In this document: positions 31,805 to 40,099 of the stretch, piece by piece
Numbering within the stretch: the first letter of the stretch is position 1
How the letters are laid out: each line of letters starts with the position of its first letter
Assembly: GCA_900320185.1 (NCBI GenBank)
Contig: ONRD01000010.1
Coordinates: 1-64,000 of the forward strand
Direction: 5' to 3'
Length of the DNA: 64,000 nt
Source: an uncultured Bacteroidales bacterium
GTDB taxonomy: Bacteria; Bacteroidota; Bacteroidia; Bacteroidales; UBA932
Translations under genes and position numbers: made by a program
The notes under the pieces: generated by a model
Database searches by the model: none
What the model was told of the DNA's origin: nothing
What the model saw: only the letters and a program-made list of their open reading frames with translations

Positions 31805-32761
31805 CTATCTGAATATGGATTCGGGGACCTCTCCGGTCCATGACAAGGGCTGCTCGACTCCGAACAGCCTCAGTACGGTCGAAGCGGTGTTGACAGTGTT
31901 GTTCGGTTCGTCGATGGTGAATCCTTCCTTGATGCCGGGGCCTTCGATGATCCATGGGACTATCATTTCTTCGGGACTTATCCCTCCGTGGCCGTTCCCG
32001 ATCCCTCCATGGTCGGAAATGAACATCAGGTGCGTCTCGTCATAGAGTCCCTCTTCCTTCAGGAAGTCTGTCAGGCGTCCTACCTGGACGTCGCCTTCTT
32101 CAATCGAGCGGATGTATTCAGGCGACATCCACTGGTACTTGTGCCCGGCATGGTCGGTGTGGACCGAGTAGAGGAACATGAACAGGGGCTCGTCGCGGTG
32201 TTCCCCGATGTATTCCATGGCCCTGTCGTACAAAGGGACGAAGGCGTTTTTCTCGGCGTACATCGAATCGTCGAACCACCTGGGGTTGTGGGGGTTGACG
32301 AGCGGCTTCCAGTTCCAGTAGAAAGCGGTCCTGATGCCTTTTACGTTTTGCTTCAGGACTTTGAACACCGAAGGGAAGTAACCTTCCTCGTCAGTTTCGA
32401 CCGCGGCCAGCTTGAAGTTGTCTTTCTTCCAGTCATTCGCGGTGACGCCGTGGACTTCCGGACCGGCTCCGTAGAGGTGGCTCGTGTAGTTCGGCAGGGT
32501 GACCGAAGGCATGACATCCCTGGTAGACATGGATGCGGACCCGGTCCTGACCAGCATGTCGATGTTCGGTGTCCTGGCCTGCGCCAGGCCGTCCACCCTG
32601 ATCCCGTCGAAAGTGATGATGATCACCCGTTTGGCAATCCGGCCTTTGCTTCTTTTCCGGGAACGTGCGAAGGCTTCCCCTCCCAAAGGGGAAAGCAGCG
32701 CTCCGGCTGCCAGTCCGGCGGCAAGCCCTTTCTTGCAGAAATCTCGTCTTGTAACAGTCAT
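31805..32761 (-). CDS. Tat-exported alkaline phosphatase superfamily (NPP-like) protein
   Basis: A 318-residue phosphoesterase with a twin-arginine signal (TRRDFCKKGLAAGLAAGALL), so it is exported folded, probably after loading metals. Metal and catalytic motifs: TFDGIRVDG, nucleophile Thr88 in PSVTLPN, HTDHAGH, and SDHGGIGNGHGG near 255-266. It is a paralogue of the lipoprotein phosphoesterase inside the arginine cluster, which has Ser at the nucleophile position. I chose ATG 32761 because it places the Arg-Arg pair near the N-terminus; an ATG at 32797 would add 12 residues. It is the last gene of the minus-strand run from lon, directly after nhaC. Confidence 0.82.
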   Translation of the reverse strand: MTVTRRDFCKKGLAAGLAAGALLSPLGGEAFARSRKRSKGRIAKRVIIITFDGIRVDGLAQARTPNIDMLVRTGSASMSTRDVMPSVTLPNYTSHLYGAGPEVHGVTANDWKKDNFKLAAVETDEEGYFPSVFKVLKQNVKGIRTAFYWNWKPLVNPHNPRWFDDSMYAEKNAFVPLYDRAMEYIGEHRDEPLFMFLYSVHTDHAGHKYQWMSPEYIRSIEEGDVQVGRLTDFLKEEGLYDETHLMFISDHGGIGNGHGGISPEEMIVPWIIEGPGIKEGFTIDEPNNTVNTASTVLRLFGVEQPLSWTGEVPESIFR

Positions 32762-32803
32762 TGTCTTAGTATCTTGTTCATTATGTGTGCTTTCCATACG
32801 TGG

Positions 32804-34291
32804 TCAGACTGCCGCTCCGCCGCTTCCTTGTCCGGCGGTCTCCCCTTGATGGTTTACCGGCGGGATCTTCCATCCGATCAGGGCGACCAGGATGGACATC
32901 AGGGGGGATATTATGTTGAAAAGGCAGAATGGTGCGTACGCCAGGGTAGGGACTGAAAGGATCGTGGCCTGGGTCATCCCGCAGCTGGACCAAGGGAAGA
33001 GCGGGGAAGTCACCGTGGCGGAATCCTCCACGCTGCGGCTCAGCAGCCTCGGATCGTAGCCTCCCTCCTTGAATGGTTCCCGGAAAATGTTGGAGGTGAG
33101 CAGTATGGCAAGGTACTGGTCGGACACCATTCCGTTCATCGCAGTGCCGGTTACGACCGTCGAGGCTACAAGCGAGGTCCTGCTCCTTGTGACAGGGGTG
33201 AGCATCCGGGCGATGTCGGCGATCATCCCTCCTGCCCGCATGCATGCCCCGAAGCACATTGCGCAGAGTATCAGGAACACGGTGTTGAGCATGCCGACCA
33301 TGCCTCTGGTGGCGACCAGAGGGTTGACGAGTTCGTTGCCGGTGTCAATGGAAAGGGTGTTGTAGATGGATTCAACCGTTCCGGTGAACAGGACCTTCGC
33401 GGTACTGCCGGAGGTCACGGATTCTCCTATCCCGCTTACGATGCCGCTTTGGAGCAGCAGCGCCGCAACCGCCGCTGCAAGCACCGAGACGGCGAGGACG
33501 ACTGTGGCGGGAATCCTTTTCCAGATCAGGGCGATGGTTATCGCAGGAACGGCAAGGACCCATGGGGTTATCCGGAACTTCTCCGAAAGGACGCTGGTAT
33601 AGAGGTCCATGGTGCCGCTCTGGGTTCCCCCGTGGGTGAGCCCGAGGACGAGGAATATCACCAGGGTGACCACGATCGAGGGGAGGGTGGTGTAGAGCAT
33701 GAAGCGGATGTGGTCGAACAGCCTTACACCGTTGACCGAAGAGGCCATGACGGTGGTGTCGGAGAGGGGGGAGACCTTGTCCCCGAAATATGCCCCGGAG
33801 ATGATGGCTCCTGCGGTCATCGCGTCGCTGAATCCCTCCGCCCGGCCTATGCCGAGAAGGGCGACCCCCACCGTGGCGATGGTAGTCCAGGACGACCCGG
33901 TCATCACCGACACTATCGCGCAGAGCAGGCACGCCGTGAAAAGGAATATCCTTGGACTTATTATCTTGATTCCGTAGCAGATGAATGTCGGAACGATTCC
34001 GCTGACCGTCCATGTCCCGGAGATGGCTCCGATCAGAAGGAGTATCAGTGTTGCGCCGGCGATGTCGCCTACATTGCTTTTCAGGGCTTCTTCAAACGCC
34101 TTCCAGGGCGTCTTCCTGAGCCACCTTGAAAGCAGGACGCATGTCAGGGCGGCCGCCAGCAGGGCTACTTGCGAGGCTCCTACGATGGAATCGGCTCCGT
34201 AGATGGAGATGTTCAGGGACAGGGTCGCTACAAGGACGACGACCGGTGTCAGTGCTGCCAGGATCCTGGGGAAAGATGGTCTGGTGTTCAT
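32804..34291 (-). CDS. nhaC: Na+/H+ antiporter, NhaC family
   Basis: A 495-residue polytopic membrane protein with ~11-12 hydrophobic segments. Motifs typical of NhaC: SVMTGSSWTTIATVGVALLGIG (~134-155), AGAIISGAYFGDKVSPLSDTTVM (~164-186) and, near the C-terminus, MNGMVSDQYLAILLTSNIFRE and FPWSSCGMTQA. It exports sodium in exchange for protons. It lies 27 bases after the DUF5106 gene and 42 before the Tat phosphoesterase start, in a same-strand run. No regulator is nearby. Confidence 0.92.
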   Translation of the reverse strand: MNTRPSFPRILAALTPVVVLVATLSLNISIYGADSIVGASQVALLAAALTCVLLSRWLRKTPWKAFEEALKSNVGDIAGATLILLLIGAISGTWTVSGIVPTFICYGIKIISPRIFLFTACLLCAIVSVMTGSSWTTIATVGVALLGIGRAEGFSDAMTAGAIISGAYFGDKVSPLSDTTVMASSVNGVRLFDHIRFMLYTTLPSIVVTLVIFLVLGLTHGGTQSGTMDLYTSVLSEKFRITPWVLAVPAITIALIWKRIPATVVLAVSVLAAAVAALLLQSGIVSGIGESVTSGSTAKVLFTGTVESIYNTLSIDTGNELVNPLVATRGMVGMLNTVFLILCAMCFGACMRAGGMIADIARMLTPVTRSRTSLVASTVVTGTAMNGMVSDQYLAILLTSNIFREPFKEGGYDPRLLSRSVEDSATVTSPLFPWSSCGMTQATILSVPTLAYAPFCLFNIISPLMSILVALIGWKIPPVNHQGETAGQGSGGAAV

Positions 34292-34318
34292 TCTGGTGGG
34301 GAAAGGTTGGCTTGTCGG

Positions 34319-35767
34319 CTATTGCTCCGAGGGTTGCAGGAACGAAAGATACCGTCGTTTCACGATTCCTTTCGGGGCGACCTCCATGATCATGGGAAGG
34401 GTCGAGAGGTCGAAAGTCGACAGGAGTTTTTCCGCTACGCGCGGTTTCTTTTCCGTAAGTTCGTCAAGGTCGACGGAGAGGTACCTGATGCCGAGGGAGT
34501 CCATGGCGGCCTCTTCCCGGGCGCAGACCGGGCAGCCTTCGGTATGGAATATGACATGTCCGCCTTTCCTGCGGAGCTTGCTCCAGCCCTTCAGGCCGCA
34601 GATCTTCGGAATCCTGGAACCGACAGGGGACAGCGAGAGGATGCCGGCTTCCATCGATGCCATCCCTATGACCTTGAGGCTGTCGTCGGGAGTGTCCCAG
34701 ATGTCCGGGCGGGACAGGATATATTCATTGACAAAGGGGAGCGTAGCCTCTTTCGAAGCCTCGTCCTTCCTGGGAACCAGGTAGTAGAGCAGGTCGCCGA
34801 CCGCGTGTTTGTAGAGGAGGGTGTCTTCCTTGGCAAGTGCGCCCTCCGCAAGCATCCGTGCCGTCTGCAGTATGTTCTCCTTGGAAAGGTCGTTGCCGAA
34901 CGGAGCGAGCAGTGAGTCGAAGAAGGAGTTCATCGCGTCACTGCCGTAGGAGTAGTCCTCCCTTGACAGGAGTATTTCCACAAGCTGCCCGAGGGCCTCC
35001 GTGTCCATCCCGCGGCCGACTATGGTCCCTCTTGGGTTCACCAGGAACATCCTGGGAGTCTGCAGGACCCCGTATTTCCTCTGGTAGTCGGAGGAGACCG
35101 AGGGATCCCAGAGATTGAAAACCCTGGTGTCAGGGGCGTCGATGTCGAACCTGCCGGCAATCCACCTCTGCCATGCTTCCCTGTCCTGCCCGGTGTTGAC
35201 GGCGTACAGGTCGACGGGGTAGTCCTTGTCCCTGAGTAGACTCTTCAGGAATATTGTCTCCGCCCTGCACCTTGAGCAGTCGGTGTCGTAGAACAGGAGG
35301 ATGCGGTAGCGCTCGGAGCGGCCTCCGAAGTGGACGGAGACGCTGTCGGGGTCGAAGAGGTCCAGCCCGGGAGCCTGCATCCCCAGGAGCGACTCGCGGT
35401 TGAATTCGGCGTAGACCAGGGCATCGGTAAGGGCTGTCTCGCTTCCCATGGCGACCTTTCCGGGAGCGAACCAGGTGTCTGTCATGTGGATGGCGACGGC
35501 CTCGTCCCCCATCACCGGGGAGTTCAGGTAATGCTCGTAGACATGCAAGGCTATGTGCTGCCTCAGAGCCGGATCCTTGGCAGCTTCAATGAGCTTGTCG
35601 CATTCTTCGTTCTTTACTTCGACCTTCTCCCTCTCGAGGGTGCGGTAATAATCCTCCAGCTTCGAGTCGAGTTCCTTGAAACGGGACGTGTCCACCTGCG
35701 CCGCGCAGTGGAACGCAGCGGAGAGGGTCACCGTAAAGGCGACGAGAGTCAGGACAAGGCGTTTCAT
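34319..35767 (-). CDS. DUF5106 protein with two thioredoxin-like domains
   Basis: A 482-residue exported protein (signal peptide to ~CAAQ). The N-terminal ~130 residues are helical DUF5106. A first thioredoxin/TlpA-like domain follows, with the redox motif CSRC in FYDTDCSRCRAE (~164-167) and a cis-proline-type segment GVLQTPRMFLV (~235). A second, shorter thioredoxin-like domain near the C-terminus carries CPVC in HTEGCPVCAREE (~413-416) and a second cis-proline-like STLPMIM (~457). Two distinct CxxC centres suggest a periplasmic thiol-disulfide relay. Its ATG overlaps the coaD stop (ATGA). Confidence 0.75.
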   Translation of the reverse strand: MKRLVLTLVAFTVTLSAAFHCAAQVDTSRFKELDSKLEDYYRTLEREKVEVKNEECDKLIEAAKDPALRQHIALHVYEHYLNSPVMGDEAVAIHMTDTWFAPGKVAMGSETALTDALVYAEFNRESLLGMQAPGLDLFDPDSVSVHFGGRSERYRILLFYDTDCSRCRAETIFLKSLLRDKDYPVDLYAVNTGQDREAWQRWIAGRFDIDAPDTRVFNLWDPSVSSDYQRKYGVLQTPRMFLVNPRGTIVGRGMDTEALGQLVEILLSREDYSYGSDAMNSFFDSLLAPFGNDLSKENILQTARMLAEGALAKEDTLLYKHAVGDLLYYLVPRKDEASKEATLPFVNEYILSRPDIWDTPDDSLKVIGMASMEAGILSLSPVGSRIPKICGLKGWSKLRRKGGHVIFHTEGCPVCAREEAAMDSLGIRYLSVDLDELTEKKPRVAEKLLSTFDLSTLPMIMEVAPKGIVKRRYLSFLQPSEQ

Positions 35768-36234
35768 TTCACTTCCGGCAGGACGACGCCCTCGGGGATG
35801 AACATGGAAGTGTCGCCGCGGTGCCGGACGACGTCCCTGACGGCGGAGGAAGAGATGTGGGAGAATTCCTGGGCGGTCGGGATGATGATAGTGTCGACTT
35901 CGGGAGCCAGGTGGCGGTTCGCGTCGCAGATGGCCTGCTCGTTGTCAAAGTCGGTCATGTTCCTGACGCCCCTTACGATATGCCTTATCCCCATCTCCCG
36001 GCAGAGGTCGACGGTAAGTCCGTCATAATGGGTTATTTCCACGCCGTCCATGCCTGAGGTGGCCTGCCGGATGATGTCTTCACGCTGCTCCATGGAGAAG
36101 AACCCCCTCTTGTCCTGGTTGACGCCTACCGCCACGACCACCTTGTCGAAGATGGTCAGGGCCCTCTTGAGTATGTTCAGGTGCCCTGAAGTGAATGGAT
36201 CGAAGGATCCCGGGAATAGTGCTGTCTTGCTCAT
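35764..36234 (-). CDS. coaD: Phosphopantetheine adenylyltransferase
   Basis: Fourth step of coenzyme A synthesis: transfer of AMP from ATP to 4'-phosphopantetheine. It has 156 residues from ATG 36234, the family's usual length. It starts KTALFPGSFDPFTSGHLNIL with the nucleotidyltransferase (T/H)xGH motif, followed by VGVNQDKRGFF, RGVRNMTDF and the ISSSAVRDV (ISST/S) motif. The frame extends 42 codons upstream, but that part overlaps ung and has no homology. It lies one base after ung and overlaps the DUF5106 gene. Confidence 0.95.
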   Translation of the reverse strand: MSKTALFPGSFDPFTSGHLNILKRALTIFDKVVVAVGVNQDKRGFFSMEQREDIIRQATSGMDGVEITHYDGLTVDLCREMGIRHIVRGVRNMTDFDNEQAICDANRHLAPEVDTIIIPTAQEFSHISSSAVRDVVRHRGDTSMFIPEGVVLPEVK

Positions 36235-36235
36235 G

Positions 36236-36904
36236 TTATAGTTGCCAGTCGATAGGAGCCTTGCCCTCCGAGACAAGGATCCCGTTAGTCTTTGAAAAAT
36301 GCCTGCATCCGAAGAACCCGCCCCTTGCGAGAGGGGAGGGATGGGGTGCCTCGAGGACATGGTGGCGGGAAATGTCTATCAGCTCTTTCTTGCTCCTGGC
36401 AAAACTGCCCCACAGAAGGAAGACTATGCCTTCCCGCTTGTCAGAGAGGCACTTTATCACGGCATCCGTGAACCGTTCCCAGCCGATCTTGCTGTGGGAG
36501 GCCGCCATGCCTGACTCCACGGTGAGTATGGAGTTGAGGAGGAGGACACCCTGCCTTGCCCAGCTTTCCAGGTTGGGCCGGCCGCTCATCTTTATCCCGA
36601 GGTCGTCCTCGATTTCCTTGAATATGTTCTTCAGGGATGGCGGAGCCGGAACGCCGTCGGGTACGGAGAAACTAAGGCCCATCGCCTGTCCGTAGCCATG
36701 GTAAGGGTCCTGGCCCAGGATGACGGCCTTCACATTGTCGAAGGGGGTCAGGTCGAAAGCCTTGAAGATGTCCTTGCCGGGCGGGTAAATCGTCTTTCCG
36801 GCCGCCTTCTCCTGGTGGAGGAAACGTGCCAGGCTGGCGAAGTAAGGCTTTTCGAATTCGTCCGCAAGTGCCTTTTTCCAACTCTGTTCGATACGTACGT
36901 CCAT
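36236..36904 (-). CDS. ung: Uracil-DNA glycosylase
   Basis: Removes uracil from DNA in base-excision repair. It has 222 residues: the catalytic water-activating motif GQDPYHG (Asp66), the uracil-binding block LLLNSILTVE (~120-130) and the leucine-loop motif HPSPLA (~190) are intact. I chose the ATG at 36904 because the protein start DVRIEQSWKKAL fits the family; the frame runs open into lon's 3' region as non-coding shadow. It has a promoter between lon and itself and is followed one base later by coaD. Confidence 0.94.
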   Translation of the reverse strand: MDVRIEQSWKKALADEFEKPYFASLARFLHQEKAAGKTIYPPGKDIFKAFDLTPFDNVKAVILGQDPYHGYGQAMGLSFSVPDGVPAPPSLKNIFKEIEDDLGIKMSGRPNLESWARQGVLLLNSILTVESGMAASHSKIGWERFTDAVIKCLSDKREGIVFLLWGSFARSKKELIDISRHHVLEAPHPSPLARGGFFGCRHFSKTNGILVSEGKAPIDWQL

Positions 36905-36913
36905 AAAAACATT

Positions 36914-36937
36914 CAGCCACCCGTGACCGGGCGGCTG
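36914..36937 (-). promoter_or_regulatory. Hairpin in the ung 5' leader
   Basis: On the minus strand, CAGCCGCCCG pairs with CGGGTGGCTG (one G-T) around GTCA, 9 bases before the ung ATG, followed by AATGTTTTT. It may terminate lon read-through, attenuate ung or simply be a leader stem; sequence alone does not decide. Confidence 0.45.
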
Positions 36938-36971
36938 ATGCAGTCTCACGTGCCGGGCCGGACGGCCAGCA

Positions 36972-36979
36972 CAAAAATA
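36972..36979 (-). promoter_or_regulatory. -7 promoter element for ung-coaD
   Basis: It reads TATTTTTG on the minus strand, between the lon stop and ung, so the ung-coaD-DUF5106 run probably has its own promoter. Confidence 0.55.
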
Positions 36980-36984
36980 CGAAA

Positions 36985-39390
36985 TTATTGGAAAATAAAG
37001 GCTATCACTTCGTCGATTGTCTTTACATAGTGGAATTCCAATCCTTCGATGTAGACAGGCTTGATGTCCTCGATGTCCTTGCGGTTGTCCTCCGACAGGA
37101 TTATCGTCTTGACCCCGGAACGTTTGGCAGCCAGGATCTTCTCCTTTATCCCGCCGACGGGCAGCACCCTTCCGCGGAGGGTCATCTCCCCGGTCATGGC
37201 TATCCCCGACTTCACGGGAGTGCCCCTGAAGGCGGAAACCATGGAACTGACCATCGTGATTCCGGCAGACGGTCCGTCCTTGGGAACCGCACCTTCCGGA
37301 ACGTGGACGTGGATGTCCTTCTTCGCGAAATCCTCCGAGGAGATCTTGGCGAGCCAGGGGTGTGCCTTGATGTACTGATAGGCTATCGTGGCCGATTCCT
37401 TCATCACGTCCCCGAGGTTGCCGGTCATGCTCATCACTCCCTTCCCGTCGCTGACCGAACTCTCGACGAAGAGAATCTCCCCGCCCATCTGGGTCCATGC
37501 CAGGCCGGTCACCACTCCCGGGGCCTCGTTGCCCTTCTGGATGTCGTGGAAGTTGGTCGGCAGGCCGAGGTATTCCTTGAGGTGCTCTTTCTTGATCACC
37601 TTCGGGTATTCTTCCTCCAGGGCGATCTTCTTTGCCGTGACGCGTGCGATCTTCGCGATCTGCTTCTCGAGGCCGCGGACGCCCGATTCATGGGTGTAGC
37701 TGTCTATTATCCCTGCCAGGGCGGACTTGTCTATCCTCAGCCCCCTGCGGTCGATGCCGTGTTCCTCCAGCTGCTTGGGCACCAGATAGTGCCGGGCGAT
37801 CTCCATTTTCTCCTCCGCGAGGTAACCTGACACGTTGATCAGCTCCATCCTGTCGAGCAGGGCGGACTGGATGGTGGAGATGTTGTTGGCCGTGGTGATG
37901 AACAGCACGTGCGAGAGGTCGTAGTCGATGTCCAGGTAGTTGTCGTGGAACGCCACGTTCTGCTCAGGGTCAAGCACTTCCAGCAGGGCCGACGACGGGT
38001 CGCCCTTGTAGTCGTTGCCGACCTTGTCGATCTCGTCGAGCACCACTACCGGATTGGAAGTCCCGGCCTTGTCGATGCCGTTGAGTATCCGTCCGGGAAG
38101 GGCTCCGATGTAGGTCTTCCTGTGTCCGCGAAGCTCTGCCTCGTCGTGCATGCCGCCGAGGGCTATCCTCACATATTTCCTTCCGAGGGCCTTCGCTATC
38201 GACTTCCCAAGGCTGGTCTTGCCGACTCCGGGGGGGCCGTACAGGCAGAGGATTGGGGATTTCATGTTGCCTTTCAGCTTCAGGACGGCGAGATATTCGA
38301 TGATCCTGTCCTTGACGGAGTCAAGTCCGTAGTGGTCGCTGTCCAGGACCTTCCTGGCGTGGGCAAGGTCGAGGTTGTCCTTCGACATCTCGCCCCAGGG
38401 AAGGTCGAGCATGAACTCGATGTAGTTGTACTGGATGCTGTAGTCCGGGGAAGAAGGGTTGTACTTCTCCAGTTTCGAGAGTTCCTTCTCGAACTGAGCT
38501 GCGACCTCCTTGGGCCATTTCTTGTCCTTGGCCTTCTGGCGGAACATCTCGAATTCCTCCTCCTCGTCCATCCCGAGCTCCTCCTGGATGGTCTTGAGCT
38601 GGTTGTTGAGGTAGTATTCCCTCTGCTGCTGGTCGATGTCGCTCTTCACCTTCTGGTTGATCTCCTGCTTGATTTTCAGGAGCTGGACCTGGGTGTCCAG
38701 GACGGAAAGGAGCTTCATCGCCCTGACCTTGACGTCCTCGTAGCGGAGCAGGTCAACCTTGTCGGAGAAAGTGTCCACTTCAATGGTGGTGGCAATGAAG
38801 TTCACGAGGAACTCGAAGTTGTCGATCGACTTGAGGGCCCCGACCGCCTCTTTGGGGGCGAATGAGGAAGACTTGATGATGGAGGAAGCCTTCTCCTTCA
38901 GGGATTCGGCTATCATCTTGGTGCTGTTGTCCTCTTCGGGGACGATGTCTCCGACGTAGTCGACCGTGGCGGTGATGAAGGGGTCGTATGAGATGACGTT
39001 CCTTACCTTCATCCTCCTGACTCCCTGCAGGATCGCGGTGATTGTGCCGTCCGGCATCTCGAGGACCTTCATGATCCTGGCGGCCGTCCCGTATTCGAAA
39101 AGGTCCTTCTCGAGAGGGTCTTCCACGGTCACGTCGTTCTGGGGTACGGCTCCTATGAAGGAATCGCGCCTTTCCGCCGACCTGATCAGGTTGACTGACT
39201 TCTCGCGGCCTATGGTGACAGGGTAGACCATGCCCGGGAAGAGCACGGCATTCCTCAGGGCGAGGATCGGGAGGGATTCGGGCAGCTGGCCGGGATCGAC
39301 CTTCACCGGTTCGTTTCCCTGCATTACAGGGATGATGTTGACTTCCGCGCCGTTGGGGAAGAAAAAGTCTTTATTGAAGTCTGTATCCAT
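36985..39390 (-). CDS. lon: ATP-dependent protease Lon
   Basis: Cytosolic AAA+ serine protease for misfolded and regulatory proteins. It has 801 residues from ATG 39390: LON substrate-binding domain (~35-235), coiled-coil region, AAA+ module with Walker [10 protein letters not shown] (~390) and Walker [11 protein letters not shown], and the protease domain with catalytic Ser in [11 protein letters not shown] and Lys in [14 protein letters not shown]. An in-frame ATG at 39480 would add 30 residues (including KASFSANLSEEVACQPA) lacking Lon similarity, so I use 39390. It is divergent from hup across ~220 bases. Confidence 0.95.
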   Translation of the reverse strand: MDTDFNKDFFFPNGAEVNIIPVMQGNEPVKVDPGQLPESLPILALRNAVLFPGMVYPVTIGREKSVNLIRSAERRDSFIGAVPQNDVTVEDPLEKDLFEYGTAARIMKVLEMPDGTITAILQGVRRMKVRNVISYDPFITATVDYVGDIVPEEDNSTKMIAESLKEKASSIIKSSSFAPKEAVGALKSIDNFEFLVNFIATTIEVDTFSDKVDLLRYEDVKVRAMKLLSVLDTQVQLLKIKQEINQKVKSDIDQQQREYYLNNQLKTIQEELGMDEEEEFEMFRQKAKDKKWPKEVAAQFEKELSKLEKYNPSSPDYSIQYNYIEFMLDLPWGEMSKDNLDLAHARKVLDSDHYGLDSVKDRIIEYLAVLKLKGNMKSPILCLYGPPGVGKTSLGKSIAKALGRKYVRIALGGMHDEAELRGHRKTYIGALPGRILNGIDKAGTSNPVVVLDEIDKVGNDYKGDPSSALLEVLDPEQNVAFHDNYLDIDYDLSHVLFITTANNISTIQSALLDRMELINVSGYLAEEKMEIARHYLVPKQLEEHGIDRRGLRIDKSALAGIIDSYTHESGVRGLEKQIAKIARVTAKKIALEEEYPKVIKKEHLKEYLGLPTNFHDIQKGNEAPGVVTGLAWTQMGGEILFVESSVSDGKGVMSMTGNLGDVMKESATIAYQYIKAHPWLAKISSEDFAKKDIHVHVPEGAVPKDGPSAGITMVSSMVSAFRGTPVKSGIAMTGEMTLRGRVLPVGGIKEKILAAKRSGVKTIILSEDNRKDIEDIKPVYIEGLEFHYVKTIDEVIAFIFQ

Positions 39391-39519
39391 AATGTCTCTG
39401 GCTGGTTGGCATGCCACCTCTTCTGACAAATTGGCAGAAAAGGAGGCCTTGCAAGTGTGAATTCCACTATGGTCAATCACCGTGCCATAAAAAACTCAGA
39501 ATAATTTTATCGTTATGAT

Positions 39520-39550
39520 TTTGAATATTAGAAAAATAAAGCTAATTTTG
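39520..39550 (+). promoter_or_regulatory. Promoter of hup
   Basis: TTTG at 39520-39523 and TAATTTTG at 39543-39550, 19 bases apart: a textbook Bacteroidota promoter. The flanking DNA is very AT-rich. Confidence 0.75.
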
Positions 39551-39611
39551 CATCCCCGAAACAGAACCGGGGACAAAGAAAGCAAGTTTTGATTCTTAAT
39601 AGTATAGTATT

Positions 39612-39890
39612 ATGACAAAAGCAGAAATCGTTAATGAGGTTGCCAAGTCAACCGGAATCGAGAAGATCGCAGTTCAGAGTGTCATTGAGGCTTTCATGCA
39701 GACCGTAAAGGACTCAATCATCAGGAAGGAACCTGTTTATCTCCGTGGATTCGGCAGCTTCATCGTAAAGCACAGGGCTACCAAGGCAGCGCGCAACATC
39801 ACCAAGAAGGTCACCATGACAATCCCGGCACATGACATTCCCGCTTTCAAGCCGGCAAAGGTATTCGTCAACGCTGTGAAGGAGGCCTAA
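39612..39890 (+). CDS. hup: HU-family nucleoid protein
   Basis: A 92-residue DNA-bending protein: MTKAEIVNEVAKSTGI start, the dimer core with RGFGSFIVKHRA (~47-58), and the beta-arm region NITKKVTMTIPAHDIPAFKPA with the conserved IPAxxxPxFKP tail. Many Bacteroidota HU proteins have a Thr- or Ser-containing arm in place of the RNP tip seen in E. coli, as here. It is strongly expressed to judge by its promoter. The small COX24-like gene follows 23 bases later on the same strand. Confidence 0.94.
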   Translation: MTKAEIVNEVAKSTGIEKIAVQSVIEAFMQTVKDSIIRKEPVYLRGFGSFIVKHRATKAARNITKKVTMTIPAHDIPAFKPAKVFVNAVKEA

Positions 39891-39913
39891 TAACCATCTA
39901 AATCAATTCACCC

Positions 39914-40003
39914 ATGCCAAGCGGAAAGAAGAGAAAAAGACATAAGATGTCTACGCACAAGCGTAAAAAACGCTTGCGCAAGAACAGGCACAAGAAGAAG
40001 TAA
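39914..40003 (+). CDS. 29-residue COX24/AURKAIP1 (mS38)-like basic peptide
   Basis: A very short gene encoding a 29-residue, extremely basic peptide that begins MPSGKKRKRHKMSTHKRKKR and ends LRKNRHKKK. The KRKKRLRKNRHKKK tail is the COX24/DUF1713 motif of mitochondrial ribosomal protein mS38 (AURKAIP1). Bacteroidota genomes carry near-identical peptides, and a ribosomal role is likely: composition and length resemble other ribosome-tail peptides. It lies between hup and a terminator and appears to be co-transcribed with hup. Such genes are routinely missed by annotation because of their length. Confidence 0.85.
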   Translation: MPSGKKRKRHKMSTHKRKKRLRKNRHKKK

Positions 40004-40044
40004 GTCCTCTGTGTCTGTGATTTTAGCAGAATGCTGAAAGAAAG

Positions 40045-40076
40045 AGGCTGACCGGGGGATCCGGGCAGCCTTTTTT
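40045..40076 (+). terminator. Rho-independent terminator after hup and the COX24-like gene
   Basis: AGGCTG-A-CCGG pairs with CCGG-G-CAGCCT and is followed by TTTTTT, just before rng. Confidence 0.85.
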
Positions 40077-40099
40077 CGATAAAGTCACTGAAATTACGT

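Noticed and set aside
36235-36360. 42-residue N-terminal extension of CoaD
   Set aside because: It overlaps ung, has no homology to CoaD and starts far inside the upstream gene; the family start is at 36234.
39391-39480. 30-residue N-terminal extension of Lon
   Set aside because: It lacks similarity to Lon starts. The ATG at 39390 gives the normal beginning.
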